A stretch of 64,000 nucleotides of DNA from Astropecten irregularis (Eukaryota > Echinodermata > Asteroidea > Paxillosida > Astropectinidae): assembly GCA_963971285.1 (NCBI GenBank), contig OZ020257.1, positions 11,856,602 through 11,920,601 of the forward strand, read 5' to 3'. The translations under genes were made by a program, and so were the position numbers. The notes under the pieces were generated by a model. It saw nothing but the letters and a program-made list of their open reading frames with translations. It did no database searches and was not told the DNA's origin. Each line of letters starts with the position of its first letter. Positions within the stretch are counted from its first letter, which is position 1. Of this stretch, positions 1-10,558 are shown in pieces.

Positions 1-63
1 CAGGATGGAGACGATGTCCAGGTGGCCTCTGGCGGAGGCGCAGAGGAGGGGCGTCTCTCCGTC
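1..63 (-). CDS. DAPK1: DAPK1-like gene, ankyrin exon cut by window edge
   Basis: This is the most downstream exon of the minus-strand gene seen here. After a CAG acceptor (complement of 64-66) the frame runs to the window edge for 21 codons, reading DGETPLLCASARGHLDIVSI followed by Leu. That is an ankyrin repeat (G-E-T-P-L-L, A-S-A-R-G-H, D-I-V). It closely resembles the human DAPK1 repeat I recall as EGETPLLTASARGYHDIVECL minus its last residue. It follows the 1816-2013 exon in phase 0, so the repeat register is unbroken. Ankyrin repeats in this family mediate partner binding and localisation of the kinase. The exon continues left of the window, where the remaining ankyrin repeats, the ROC/COR GTPase-like region and the death domain would be expected. 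I am sure it is an ankyrin exon and fairly sure of the family. Confidence 0.93.
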
Positions 64-439
64 CTGCCATCCAGAAATTGAGAGGAAACAACATCAGTTA
101 TCTTGGAACCATTCTACAAATCCAAAATTTATGACTGTGTCATTTTGGTGTGCAGTTTAAGCCTTCATATTTTTAGCTTGCAGTTTGGAGGGCCTGAGCA
201 ACCTTACGAGTTGCGATCCTAGCAAGATCTTTATCAAAGGTTACCGATACATGACAAGAGGACAAGAACATACAAATAAAGATACACATAAATGGATGAG
301 GGGATCAGGACAAAAGGAGGGGGGTTAGGGAGGGTGGGGTAGGCAAGTGTGGTTAGAGAAAGAGGGGTCTAGGCGATATCATATTTTTTTCTTCTAAATA
401 ACACTGAAATTGACTTCAATGTGATTTGTTTTAATGATT

Positions 440-545
440 TCAAGTAATAAACTGTTACAAACTGCTCATCAATTAAAGTAATAACATGAAATAGATAAGA
501 CCTGATGTTTTGACCCTAGCAGGATCTTTCTCATACATTTTAAGG
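440..545 (-). repeat. K-family repeat, partial copy
   Basis: The copy contains the complement of the shared tract TGATGAGCAGTTTGCAGCAG and then a Gly-less, non-coding stretch ending in a CCTAGCAGGATCTTTCTC core. The same pair of modules occurs in the same relative order in the copies at 1413, 27905, 54052 and 62000. Confidence 0.6.
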
Positions 546-640
546 CATCTGCACCAGTAAGCAGGAGGTTGTGGGTTCGAATCCCACCTGAGCAAGCATG
601 TGATTTTTTCTCACGTGCTCTCACAAGCACTGAGCATGCA
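541..640 (+). repeat. tRNA-derived SINE, 5'-truncated
   Basis: The sequence carries a B-box-like GGTTCGAATCCCACCTGAGC preceded by AGTAAGCAGGAGGTTGTG, then a T-rich tail. The same string in reverse complement is at 9888-10010, with its complete tRNA-like head. There is no intact tRNA cloverleaf here, so this is a SINE fragment, not a tRNA gene. Confidence 0.6.
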
Positions 641-1412
641 GTGCTCATCCACGTCTGTGAAGGGCAAGCCTAATTTATATATTATCTATTTCCCGACCAA
701 AATCATCAATATTCATGACATTCTAAAAAGAATTATGATATCGACATTTTTAAACGTGTAGGGTGTTTTTGTTTTCATCAAAGGTATAATGACCTCCACA
801 ATTGTGAGCGTTTATTCCGGCAATCTTCCTACAATCCTAATAAAGCATGCACTTCAATGCCTTCCTCAGGGAAGCGAAGACACTGAGTACATTGAACCCA
901 GAACAACACCAAATCTCCAGCTAATGGACCGAGCTATTACAGTTGGGCAAAGTCAAACCATACACAAAGCAAAAGCATTTGAACACCTGCTGAACAGAGG
1001 CTGCGAAGAGCCAAACTATTTATAAATGTCACCGCTGCCTGAAATATCACCGATCAATAATTCCGACTCTGCTCTCGCGAGCACAAAACTGACAGGAAGT
1101 CGTGGGCTGAGATCATTTGGAAAATCGCTCGGTTTCTGTGCCCTAAAGGAGAAGTCAGGACTAAAAGCTTCTTGCATGAGATGGGAGGCTAGGGACCGGA
1201 AAATACACAGCTTCAAACAAGCATGGAGGTAGGGGCTGTATAAGAAGTTAAAGGGAGCCTGTGGGGATGGAGGCAATAGTGGAAAAGGGAGGCATCTACG
1301 GATTCGTCACCTCACTATGAAGACGAATTCAAGGGGCCCAACTCATGAAAAGATGTTGGTGTAATGCCTGCACTTTTTTTGGCAGAGACATTGACTGAGT
1401 CCATTTTCCACT

Positions 1413-1600
1413 CTGTAATGTGTTTTGATCCTTGCAGGATCTTTACCGAAAGCTGATAAAAGCCTTCAATAAAGATTCTTCTAGGATCAAAACACATCAG
1501 GCCCTCCTAACTCCAAGCATTTTATAAATTTCAGGTCATTATTTTGACTGATGAGCAGTTTGCAGCAGTTAATTATTTTGGTTGAACAAATGGAGCTTGC
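1413..1600 (+). repeat. K-family repeat with GATCC/GGATC stem
   Basis: Two inverted halves, TTTTGATCCTTGCAGGATCT and TTCTAGGATCAAAACACATC, flank a short spacer. They are followed by GGCCCTCCTAACTCCAAGCA and then the shared tract with TGATGAGCAGTTTGCAGCAG. The best-preserved relative is at 62000-62182. Confidence 0.65.
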
Positions 1601-1661
1601 CATTCAGTCTATTTTTCTAAGAAACAATGAGCCTATTGTGGACTTTTTTCCCTGACAATCC

Positions 1662-1789
1662 TGGGGTCGATTTCACGAAGCCCTACGATCAATCGTAACT
1701 CGAGTTACAAAGGATAACCCATCGTATCCTATGTAGGGCTACAGATGAAAGTAAAAAGTTATTAGGAGTTTGGTGAAATCGATCTCAGG
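1662..1789. repeat. E-family MITE (GGGGTCGATTTCAC ends)
   Basis: A short palindromic element starts TGGGGTCGATTTCACGAAGC and ends TTTGGTGAAATCGATCTCAG, with an internal CGATCAATCGTAACTCGAGT. Sister copies are at 11717, 16870, 22691 and 47213. It has no coding capacity and is a non-autonomous DNA transposon type. Confidence 0.8.
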
Positions 1790-1815
1790 TATTGCTAGCG
1801 AAACCTTCAACCCAC

Positions 1816-2013
1816 CTTGTTTCTTAGGTCGAGGTTTGCATTGGTGGTGCAGAGCGTCTGTACGATGGCCACGTAGCCATGCCAGGTCGCGATGTGAAGA
1901 GGCGTTTCCCCGTCTTCATCCTGAATGTTGACGTTGACATCCAGACTGCACAGGTACTGTGTAGCCTCCACCTGGCCGTAACGAGAGGCTACGTGGAGGG
2001 CCGTCTCCCTCGT
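1816..2013 (-). CDS. DAPK1: DAPK1-like gene, exon encoding two ankyrin repeats
   Basis: A 198-nt exon (66 codons, exactly two 33-residue ankyrin repeats) lies between a TTTAG acceptor and a CAAG/gtggg donor. Repeat one opens TRETALHVASRYGQVEATQY and repeat two opens DEDGETPLHIATWHGYVAIV, both with the canonical T-A/P-L-H helix start. They match the human DAPK1 repeats I recall as GEMALHVAARYGH and EEETPLHCAAWHGYYSVAKA, including the unusual A-x-W-H-G-Y. Both ends are phase 0, continuing from QNK in the upstream exon at 2787 and into DGETPLL at position 63. The exon has no stops or frameshifts. A forward-strand open frame over this region is only its shadow. Confidence 0.95.
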
Positions 2014-2786
2014 CTAAAGATGGAGAACAAACAAATGTCAAAGGTGAAAATTGGAAACAGCATTAAGTGCCTGGAGCAGCAAATTACAAAATGCAGCGGC
2101 CTGTTTCGAGGCTGATTTGACAGTTAAAACAAATTTAACATAATGATGGAAGAGTCATAAGCTTTTTTGAGACATCCCCTGGCCGAAAAATATATCAAAG
2201 ATAAATGGCTGACTTTAAAAAGAAGCTTTACCAAATGCTAGTTGCCTTTTCATGAGAAAGACAATCAGAATGAGATCCATTTTAAAGGCATAATACAGGA
2301 TTGGTAAAGGTGACAGAACAGCTTGCAGACTGTTCAAAATTTGATTTGTTAGGGAATAAAAACAAACCTGTGAAATGTCCAGATCATATCATCATCGGAA
2401 ACTGTAGGAAACAGTGAAAACGCTCCAAATATTTCCAAACTCAGTCAAGGAGATTTGATCTTACCCCGAGATCAAAACTATTTCCGGTCGTAGTTTTACT
2501 AAATTTCTGGATAAATACACCATTTCTGCCGGAAATATTTTAACCGTTTGTTTCTACCAGCAGCATCTTCATACCCTCAAAGTTATACGTAAATCTGTGA
2601 ACATTTCTGCCTGGGTATGTTACCAATCCTGTACAGTACCTAGTAAAATCTAGTAAATCTAAAATTTTCTTCACTGTATATTTACCACAACATAAGCATA
2701 CAACAATGCTAAATTTGTCCACTCAAACAATTACTTCTTTTTTCATTTGTTTTATTCCAACAAGGGCAGAGCATATTGATACTGAC
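2014..2786 (-). other. Intron of DAPK1-like gene
   Basis: A short intron largely occupied by one B-family element (2282-2644). I see no other gene or RNA in it. Confidence 0.8.
2282..2644 (-). mobile_element. B-subfamily TTAA MITE
   Basis: The element starts TTAAAGGCATAATACAGGAT and ends ATCCTGTACAGTACCTAGTA, so its ends are inverted repeats of AAGGTAnAGTACAGGATTGG type. The interior carries the modules typical of this family: GATCTTACCCCGAGATCAAA, an AATTTCTGGATAAATACACC-like tract and TTATACGTAAATCTGTGAAC. It has no coding capacity. Confidence 0.8.
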
Positions 2787-2885
2787 CTTATTTTGTTCGT
2801 TGAGTGGACATCCCTGGTCCTTTAAATATTCAATCAGGCTGACTTGGCCCTGCCTAGCAGCCCAATAAATTGCATTGTCGCCGTG
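2787..2885 (-). CDS. DAPK1: DAPK1-like gene, single ankyrin-repeat exon
   Basis: A 99-nt exon (33 codons, one ankyrin repeat) lies between a TTTGCAG acceptor and an ATAAG/gtcagt donor. It opens HGDNAIYWAARQGQVSLIEY and closes CPLNEQNK. The IYWAAR variant of the usual L-H-L-A-A motif is characteristic: human DAPK1 as I recall it has NAVYWAARHGHVDTLKFL at the same place in the series. Finding this oddity in the expected order (third ankyrin repeat) is the strongest single argument for DAPK1 over a generic ankyrin protein. Both junctions are phase 0. No defect is seen. Confidence 0.96.
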
Positions 2886-3046
2886 CTGCAAATAAATCAA
2901 ACAATAAAACAAAGCCATTAATTTACATTCATTTATAAGAGATATAATTTAAGGCAACTGAGTGAGAAAAAACACATCATTTTTCAAAAGCCTTCACAAA
3001 ATTAAATTTTGGGGAGTTCCATGGATATGTTCATAGTATACATATA

Positions 3047-3617
3047 CAGGGTGTCCCTGAAAAAACGCAACACTGTGTCGGGACACATTATGTTAAAATT
3101 AAACTGTTTATCACTTCAAGATTCAGCTATGATACAACATGTCTTGGCTATCACCATGTAGAATGGGAGACTTTTGAGAACCGGTCTTCAAGTCAACAGC
3201 ACACGCGGCACGCCCAACAGCGCAGGCGCAAAACAACTTGCGCATGCTCACAATTGTGTATGCGTGTGCTGTTGACTTGAAGACCGGTTCTCAAAAGTCT
3301 ACCATTTAAGCATATTGGGGCTGAAATTGGCGAAATTATGACCAATTGAAAGAGTACTGCTTAAAAACAAATTTGCAAGGATAACATGCATAGTGGTCAA
3401 TACACACATAATGTGTATGAAAGAAAGATGAAAATCGGGTTTTGAGGTTTAATTAAGTCTTAGGTTTTTTCATCAATTTCAGTCCAATTTTGCTCAAATT
3501 CTACATGGTGATAGCCAAGACAATGCTGTATCACATAAATGAATCTTGAAGTGATAAACATTTTAATTTGAATAGATTTGTTCTTGACACAAAGTGTTGA
3601 GTTTTTGGGACATGCTG
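3047..3617. mobile_element. Mariner/Tc1-like MITE flanked by TA
   Basis: A roughly 570-bp element lies between TA dinucleotides (3045-3046 and 3618-3619). Its ends, CAGGGTGTCCCTGAAAAAAC and, on the complement of the right end, CAGCATGTCCCAAAAACTCA, are inverted repeats. The similarity continues for over 100 bp per arm: both arms contain TTTATCACTTCAAGATTCA and CTATCACCATGTAGAAT. Long arms, TA targets and lack of coding capacity fit a mariner-type non-autonomous element. The middle is interrupted by the hairpin at 3166-3303. Confidence 0.75.
3166..3303. repeat. Nested long hairpin inside the mariner-like MITE
   Basis: Arms GACTTTTGAGAACCGGTCTT (extending through CAAGTCAACAGCACACG) and their complement at about 3262-3299 are perfectly paired for at least 36 bp around a CG-rich loop. 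In the outer element the sequence should read ATGTAGAATTTGAGC, and the hairpin interrupts it just after GAAT. It is therefore a younger insertion, and its arms are far better preserved than the host element's. Confidence 0.8.
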
Positions 3618-5485
3618 TATATGTAAACTGTGTACATACAGTACATGTATGCACATATATCTATAATTTTCAACAGATGGGTTTGGACAAGTAGACACAC
3701 ATATCTCTCTATAGGCTGCAACACAGTAGGACTCAATTTTCCACCATGATTCTTTGACTTGCATAAGTGCTTTGATATCCTTTGATATACATGTATGCAT
3801 AAATATTTTGGGAATGTAAATGTACGTTAATAAGAATTTTCCACATGTACACGTATGCATCACTGCAGTTTGCTCTGTTGACAATTCAACATGCAGCAAA
3901 ACTAATTGCCGATGGCGTTGAATTTCTCCAAATCATACAACAGCTGGGAGTTGAATATGAGAGGGCCTTAGGTTGTCATGACAACAGCGAATTGCAGCAA
4001 TTTTTCCACCTGATAATGGAGGTCTATGGATGCCATCATTTCCGGTACACAAGATATGCCCCCAAACAAATATCACAATGATGAAGCATATATTCATAAT
4101 TTGATATATTTGAATTGATTTTCAATTTGCCTAAATTTGTAATTTTACTTCATTATCATGTTCTTCTTATGTTGTAGTATATTTTTTTGCTCACACTTCT
4201 ACTACTGCTTCAGATACAACATTTTCAAGAGACCAGATTTGCAAGAGTAACATAGATGAGTCGTATCTGACAGGGGCGGTTCTACGGTGGGGGGGGGGGG
4301 GGCTAGAGTGTCCCCTAAAAATTGTCTACCCCACCAAAAAAATGCCACTGAAAAAAAAAACCCCAAAACTCTGGAAAATACTAAATATTTTCAGTTACCG
4401 GTATGCACTAATTACAGGAAAAACGTGTTGTGTAGGCTATACATGTAGCTGCATGCTTTTCTACTCCTCAAAACATGTAGCAAAAGCGAGTGTTAGAAGA
4501 AGGGTCTAGTCCCCCTCCCCCCCCCCCCCAAAAAAAAAAAAATATTGCCTCTTCGAGCCCCGTGCCTGGTATCTGTACCGATGTACATTAGTGCCGTCCA
4601 GTAATGGTCAAATGGAAATACAAATGTCATTAACACTGAGTACACAATCGGACATCGTTCATTAATCATAGGAACCCATCCAAACAGGAGATCTTTATAA
4701 TTGCATTCAGAGAAACTCCCCATGCATTAAGTTTGACCCGTTTCTGTGAGACAACGAACTCCTGGACAAAAGTGCTCCTACGAAACGACTGAAATCTACC
4801 AGGACCGAATAGACGGGGGTCATATTTACCGCACAAATATGTGTACAGGGTCAGTGTTTGCATAGCTAGGTTAAATATAACCAGGGGCCTCAGTAAAAGG
4901 AAGTAACGGTCGCTCCGTTGTACTAAGCGAGGGGCCGGTCCCTAGGAAGGTCAGAATTCCTCTGTCGGAGCGGCATGACAGGTAATTACGGGTAATTTGG
5001 TGCCGTAACACAGCGGAATCTTGCCGGGCGAGTGACCATACAAATAAGCTCTAATAAGGTGGCAGGAGGGCTGCCTTGTTAAACATCTGACAGAGGTTGC
5101 TGGAGTGAATTCAAAATGATGTACATGCCTGTAAGGAATTGAGAATTATTCTTATTTGTGGCGTCATTACTGCGCAATTGATAAATGAATTGCTCAGGGT
5201 ACCAGACCACCTTAAGGCCAGAATAGGTCTACTGAAATGAGCGTGGTTCCTTCTACCAACCCATCCGGAAAACATGATTTCATGTATGAGGAAGACTTAA
5301 TGATGTTTCCCTTGTAGAGTGAAGAAAATATGACATTTCTTTCATTTCAGTGAATTTCAAGTAACTTGTTGTCTGAACACGGAACGAGGGATTAGAATTT
5401 CTTCAGGCAAATTGCCTTGTACAAGACAGAGTAGCCAGTCCAGGGGGCCTAAATTGTTCATGGGGAAAACAGTCATATTAAAACC

Positions 5486-5733
5486 TGGGGGCCAATTTCA
5501 TAGAGCTGCTTAAGCACAAAAATTGCCTAAAACATGAAAAGTCTTCCTCGATCAAACAGGATTGCCAACCAAATTTCATGTGATGTTTTACTGCTTTTGA
5601 CTTGTATTCATCCATTGTTTGCTGAGAATTACATTCACAAGGAGTTTTGGCTGACATACTGATTTTTTTAACTAAGGTTTTGGGTGCTCAAGTAAATTTT
5701 GGTGTTCAAGCAGCTCCATGAAATTGACCCCAG
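5486..5733. repeat. D-family MITE (GGGGGCCAATTTCATAGAGC ends)
   Basis: The element starts TGGGGGCCAATTTCATAGAG and ends CAGCTCCATGAAATTGACCC. The inside has alternating GCACAAAAATTGC modules and the tract TCTTCCTCGATCAAACAGGA. Close copies are at 10253-10498 and 36520-36747, and one at about 27140-27600 is split by an A element. Confidence 0.8.
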
Positions 5734-7673
5734 ATGGTGTCTTCTTACAGCCAGTAAGGACAGACCTGGAAAGAGCTTTGGAAACGAACGTCTTGTGAAC
5801 CCTAGATGTGAACTCTAGTATAACCTAACAGCTGCCTGCTTCTTGTAGGAATGGCTGATTAACTATTGAGCATAAAGTTTTGCCTCTAGGCAGAATCCAT
5901 AAACAGCCAATAGTGTTCCGCACTAATGACGTCACACCATGCATGCACATACCTCCACTCACCATACGTTTGCATGGCCACGTTGCAATGCTTGTCTGAG
6001 GTTCGGTGCTATTTTAAGTGCAAGTGCATAGTGCTATTAACATGGCCACCGTACTTACTGTCAATTTGAATAACTAGGCGTTATTATTTTTAGTGAAAGA
6101 CAAAAATTTGAAAAAAGTTTTTTAAATCTAGCGTGACTTTTTACATCAATGTCACTTATAACTTCAGTATCACTTGTTACATCATGGTAAATTACATGTA
6201 CTGTATATTGTGTTGACCAAAGCCAATCTTCACACCTTTAAGAAAATTCTTACTAAATACTGCTGAAATGACAGGGTTTACCGGTATGAGAATTTTGTGT
6301 CCAATAATTCCAGTAAATTTTCTGTAAACCGAGAAGAGAGTGGGATTTCTGTGTCGTGGAAAAATGAGAACGGATTGACTTGCTTGTATAGAGCTAATGT
6401 TCTGAGTGGAACAAGTCTCAAGAGATTGGCACCATGCTAAGCCGTTAAGGATACACCGAGAAGCCCTGGATTAAGATACACACTGTGCACCTGCTGGCTG
6501 CAACTGAGACAGGTAATCAGTACCGACAGCAAGAGGTACGTACGAGTCAACCGGAGGTTACTGACACCGAGAGGAATGGACGGGATGCGATATAGACACT
6601 GTTTCATAAGGCACTCATGTATTAATAAATATTGATGAGCCAATATGTGACTTAATTGTTAGGAGGGGGCTCTACTGTACATACAGTACACACACACTTC
6701 AAATATTGTTTTTTTTAATACAGTGTTTGCATTTGAGTTTTTCAGTCATAATTCATTTATGGTTATTTCGATCGGCGGTTTTTATTCTTCTTTCCTTTTG
6801 CTCTCGATGCGACTGTTCTTGTTATGAGGGTGAATACATGAAGATATAACACTCATAAAAATTCTTAAGAATAATCATCAAAAAGTTACCCAGTAAATAA
6901 AACATTTACCTGAAAAAAAAACATACGTATCTGAATATGTGTATTTCAAATGCAATGCAAAAAAGTTTGCAATAAAATCTGTAATTTACATTTATTCAAA
7001 AGGGTATGATGATTGTGAATGTCCATAAACCGATGGCAGCCTCATAATTCCTATCGCATTATAGGCGTGCTCGGATTACAAATTTAGAATTTTAATAACT
7101 GCAATAGGGTCAGCATAGCCATGGCGATGTCAGTATGGAATGAACCACAAGAACTGCTGGCCTACATTTCTCAGGTCAGCATGATTTATCTTGTGCACAA
7201 GCCAATATTTCGCCGGGGCCTTTCATCCACGAAGCGTGCAGGCTTTGGCGACATGACATCCTAGACGTGTTCCGAGCCCAGCCCCACTTCGTCCCCAACA
7301 AACATGCAAGTTCCTCAATTCCCTCAACAGCTAAAAATTGCCAAATGAGATTCTTTAAGTTAGCGTCCTCGCTGACGGCCTTAAGCTCCCAACTCTAAGA
7401 GGGTTTGGAATGATGATAAGGCAAGTACATGTTCCGTCATGCAGGCAAAAAATACTTCCGAAGGACAGCGTCGATAAGCCATCCTGATGAATGACCATCG
7501 TGGCTCTTATAGGTTATTACATACCCCTTTAGTCCAATTATATCTTCTCTGACTTGCCAAGGCTTCTGTGGAAATCGTGTTATGCCAATGAATATATAGA
7601 GGCTGACTGCAAAGATACTCATTGTATTCCAAGGGAATCGAGTGCATAACAGGATGCTTCACAGACCCTAAAC

Positions 7674-7832
7674 TTAAAGGTAGTACCATAGTTTGTTTTT
7701 TATCAAAGAAATACAGATTCGTGGGCAAAAATATCAAGACAGATACAGTGACAGTCATCTGTGAAAATTTCAGTTCCATACGGTGCCCACTTTTTGAGAA
7801 AACAGTGAAAAACAGCCACAGTATTTCTTAAG
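7674..7832 (+). repeat. A-subfamily TTAA MITE, left half only
   Basis: The sequence begins TTAAAGGTAGTACCATAGTT and follows the A-family left half through GCCACAGTATTTCTTAAGTC. It then stops; the right half is missing. Confidence 0.75.
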
Positions 7833-8246
7833 TCTTTTCATAAGTCTTGGTCATAAATGTGAATGTGTCCAACAGGATGTACATGTAAAGTATCAAACTC
7901 TACAAGGATTCTGAGGCGATCTATGATCTATGAAGCTACTTAGAGTCAAACCGCTGGTCCTTTTCAAAAACACTTGTTACTCTGCAATGCACTTCATGCG
8001 GAATCTTCACAAGCCAGTCCCATGTTGAATATTTTCCATAGGGTCACTAAAGCCAAGCCTCTGTGTTATTTGCTGTGACGCCCGAGCAATAAACCGTTGC
8101 ATCTTGCTGATCACCAATTAGAATGACGCCCCATATGCAAATCCAGTGACGTACGTGTGGTGTAACGCGCACGTCAGGCCGGGCTGCCAAGCCATTTGGG
8201 GAATGTTTGAGATGCGTCAAACTAGATCGGGGAACCCATAACTCAC

Positions 8247-8345
8247 CTTGTCTTTCATGTCTACAGTGGCTCCTCTGCTCAGGAGGTATTCCACAATGTC
8301 CAGATGGCCATGTCCGGCTGCCATGTGTAGAGCTGTCTCTCCATG
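8247..8345 (-). CDS. DAPK1: DAPK1-like gene, single ankyrin-repeat exon
   Basis: A 99-nt exon (33 codons) lies between a TTTTTCAG acceptor and a consensus CAAG/gtgagt donor. It encodes one near-consensus ankyrin repeat: HGETALHMAAGHGHLDIVEY, then a tail ending GATVDMKDK. It occupies the slot of the human repeat I recall as HGTPPLLIAAGCGNIQILQL and ending SRIDVQDK. Phase is 0 at both ends, so NQKNK from the 10559-10696 exon joins directly to HGETAL. In the gene as a whole one exon encodes one ankyrin repeat here and at 2787, and two repeats at 1816. Confidence 0.96.
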
Positions 8346-8499
8346 CTGAAAAAGCAGGACAGAAATGAAGAACAACGTCAAAAATATAACAAAAATGTCA
8401 GATAAGCTGACGTCAATAGACCCGGCTGTCAAGCCAAATTGCCAAAGGCTATAAGTATATCGAAGAAAAACAGAGTAATATAAGAAGACTGACTGCCAA

Positions 8500-8660
8500 A
8501 TGCACAAGATAATTGACTATTGGGGTCACCACTAACGTAGGGCTGGATAGCTCAGTTGGTAGAGCGCCGGTACGGTATTTAGGAGGTCGCCGGTTCGAAT
8601 CCCACTCCAGTAAACTTTTCTTTGTTCACTTTTCAATGACTTAAAATATTCAGTCAGTTT
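8500..8660 (+). repeat. tRNA-derived SINE (family T)
   Basis: It has an A-box-like TAGCTCAGTTGG and a B-box-like GGTTCGAATCC spaced as in a tRNA, then CTCCAGTAAACTTTTCTTTG and TTCACTTTTCAATGAC. The 5' leader TTGACTATTGGGGTCACCAC is shared with the opposite-strand copy at 49008-49150, so the repeat extends beyond the tRNA head. Other copies are at 39680, 41279 and 57365, with fragments at 13500 and 48360. A functional tRNA is unlikely because the acceptor arm does not pair cleanly. Confidence 0.8.
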
Positions 8661-9181
8661 CCCTTGTGGTTATTTGATGACAATATAAAAAGAGAGAGAA
8701 AAAAAGAAAAGCAGCCATTCTATTGCAATTTGTGAAAAAAGGTCTTGGTTCATGTTATAAAAGACCTTGTCATGGGGAAACAATGGTCCAGTATAATAAA
8801 TGTACATCACTTTTCTGTGTGAGGAAAATTGAAAACAAAACACTTTTAAGAAAAACCGTGTAGTTTGGTCTATCTCCCCATTCCCCATCTGATATTTGCA
8901 TGTCTTATATGTCAAAACCAGCTTTTGGCATTCAAGTTGCGGATTTTCATTTTTTCCATTCCTTCCTACTGTCTTTGCTTCAAAGAGCACGGACTAAATA
9001 TTCCTTGAAACAAACAAAAACTGAAGGGGTAGAAAACCTTTTAAAGGCTTGTGGGACCACGTCTTTGCCTAGAGATGGCAGCAAATGGCTCACGGGCTTA
9101 CAACATTTTTATGAAATTTTCCAAAGATTCTGTCTTCTATGACGACTGGATTCCTGATTCCTCACAGGTGTTGAGAGGCCA

Positions 9182-9183
9182 TG

Positions 9184-9215
<32 letters not shown>

Positions 9216-9270
9216 GCAAAAACAACAACAACAACAACAATAACAACAGCAGCAACAACAACAAGGGCAA
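9182..9270 (+). repeat. (CAA)n microsatellite
   Basis: An imperfect CAA trinucleotide tract of about 90 bp with a few CAT, CAG and TAA interruptions. Confidence 0.95.
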
Positions 9271-9800
9271 CAGCTACATACATGTACATGTACCACATAG
9301 CTAGCTCTTCACATCGCAAGGGCAAACTGTATAACACTCAACACTTGGCATTAAGTTTGCAATCGTGCCTGTCTAGGGTTTCAAATCCTATCGGGGCCGT
9401 AGCATTGTATTGCATCCTGCAGACTGATGTTGTCGGGTTCCCTAGCTAATTATGTGAGATTTTCCCTTGATTGGGACTCTCCGGGGGGAATATTCGTCCT
9501 CAGTGTAAACACTCGATATCTACAGTGTCTTCTCTCAACAAGCTAACGGCTACATAACAGCACTGCCATTCTCAAATGAGCCAACAGGAATAAACCATAC
9601 CACAATCTAAACACCCATACTGGAATTTGTATCCATGTAGAGACATGGCTATGTGTTCACAATGTACTAATGAACACTCTCGGAAGAGCAGAATTTATAT
9701 CGCTCCCATTTGAACCAAAATCACTTTCCTAAGTTGAAATTTCTAGCGGATGTCCATTATACTTCTCTTTACGACGGATAAGTACATTGTTATTTTTTAT

Positions 9801-10105
9801 TTATTCGTCGAGGAGATAGAATTATGCAAACAATTCATTAGCCTTCAACGATGTAGATAGGCACTTCACTATAAAAGCACTTCACTAAGTGCCTTTTTGA
9901 GTGCACATGAAAAAAAAAATCATGCCCTGGCTCAGGTGGGATTCGAACCCACGACCTCCTGCTTACTAGTGCGGATGCCATACCGCTAGGCCACCGAGTT
10001 AGCTGTGGTCAGCGGAATGAATCGAATCTCTTCTTGGCGGGCGCTGTAATCTGTTGTTAATTTATTCGTTGAGGAGATAGAATCTACATCGTTGAAGGGC
10101 AATAC
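9801..10105 (-). repeat. Composite element with tRNA-like SINE core
   Basis: On the complement of 9925-10010 a tRNA-like head reads GGTGGCCTAGCGGTATGGCA, later GGTCGTGGGTTCGAATCCCA, followed by a poly-T tract. This core is bracketed by an inverted pair, CCTTCAACGATGTAGAT (from 9842) and ATCTACATCGTTGAAGG (to about 10100). A direct pair, TTATTCGTYGAGGAGATAGA, is at about 9802 and 10061. The bracketing suggests a SINE caught inside, or mobilised with, another element. Confidence 0.65.
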
Positions 10106-10252
10106 ATTTTTTTTTTATAAGTACACCTTGAAAATTCCTTTTTGAGTTTATTCCAAAAATCAGTTTTGTAAAAAACTTGTGGACACCTATACACTTTTAG
10201 AATTTCCCCGTTAACACATATTCAACCTATTGTGCTCGGTCCCCACAATGCA

Positions 10253-10498
10253 CCAGGGGCCAATTTCACAGCCCTGCTTAGCACAAAAATTTGCAAACCA
10301 TGAAATTAATGTCTTAATAAAAACAGAATTATCAACAACATTTCCGTGTGTTGTGTATCACTTGTGATTGTTCTTTGGCTGTTGTTCGTTGACCATGAAT
10401 ATCAAATGAAATTTTTAATGGAGGTTTGTTTTATTGAGCAAGACATTGTGTGCTTGGCAATTTTTTGTGCTTAAGAGCTCTATGAAATTGGCCCCTGA
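10253..10498. repeat. D-family MITE
   Basis: The element starts CAGGGGCCAATTTCACAGCC and ends GCTCTATGAAATTGGCCCCT. Its interior GCACAAAAATTTGC and its complement follow the copy at 5486. It sits about 60 bp downstream (in transcript sense) of the donor of the 10559-10696 exon. Confidence 0.8.
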
Positions 10499-10558
10499 TT
10501 CAGCAGAAGGCATCACCATAGAAACATATGATACAGTAATAGGATGACGTGAACCTAC

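Larger units (their letters stand above)
64..1815 (-). other. Intron of DAPK1-like gene, repeat-bearing
   Basis: This intron lies between the ankyrin exons 1816-2013 and 1-63. It holds K-family pieces (207-243, 440-545, 1413-1600), a tRNA-like SINE tail (541-640) and an E-family MITE (1662-1789). The open frames at 789-1025 and 1026-1232 have no recognisable motif and I do not call them genes. Confidence 0.8.
2886..8246 (-). other. Intron of DAPK1-like gene, about 5.4 kb
   Basis: The intron holds a mariner-like MITE with a nested hairpin (3047-3617), a D-family MITE (5486-5733) and a half A element (7674-7832). There is a run of 14 G at 4289-4302 and a C/A-rich tract at about 4510-4543. Between 4310-5485 and 5734-7673 I see no gene or clear repeat. 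Open frames at 3845-4081 and 6437-6643 carry no recognisable domain. Confidence 0.75.
8346..10558 (-). other. Intron of DAPK1-like gene
   Basis: The intron contains a tRNA-headed SINE (8500-8660), a CAA microsatellite (9182-9270), a composite tRNA-like repeat (9801-10105) and a D-family MITE (10253-10498). The open frames at 9051-9449 and 9137-9337 are products of the CAA tract. Confidence 0.8.

Noticed and set aside
3845-4081. 78-codon forward frame, mildly protein-like (AAKLIADGVEFLQIIQQLGV)
   Set aside because: No family recognised and no supporting splice or poly-A signals.
4271-4565. hAT MITE with CAGGGGCGG end and G/C homopolymers
   Set aside because: The right end does not match the left well enough to define an element.
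8538-8610. tRNA gene
   Set aside because: A and B boxes are present, but the acceptor stem does not close and the same unit recurs with a SINE tail.
9051-9449. A 132-codon forward frame and its reverse-strand shadow
   Set aside because: Most of the length is the CAA microsatellite read as Thr or Val repeats.
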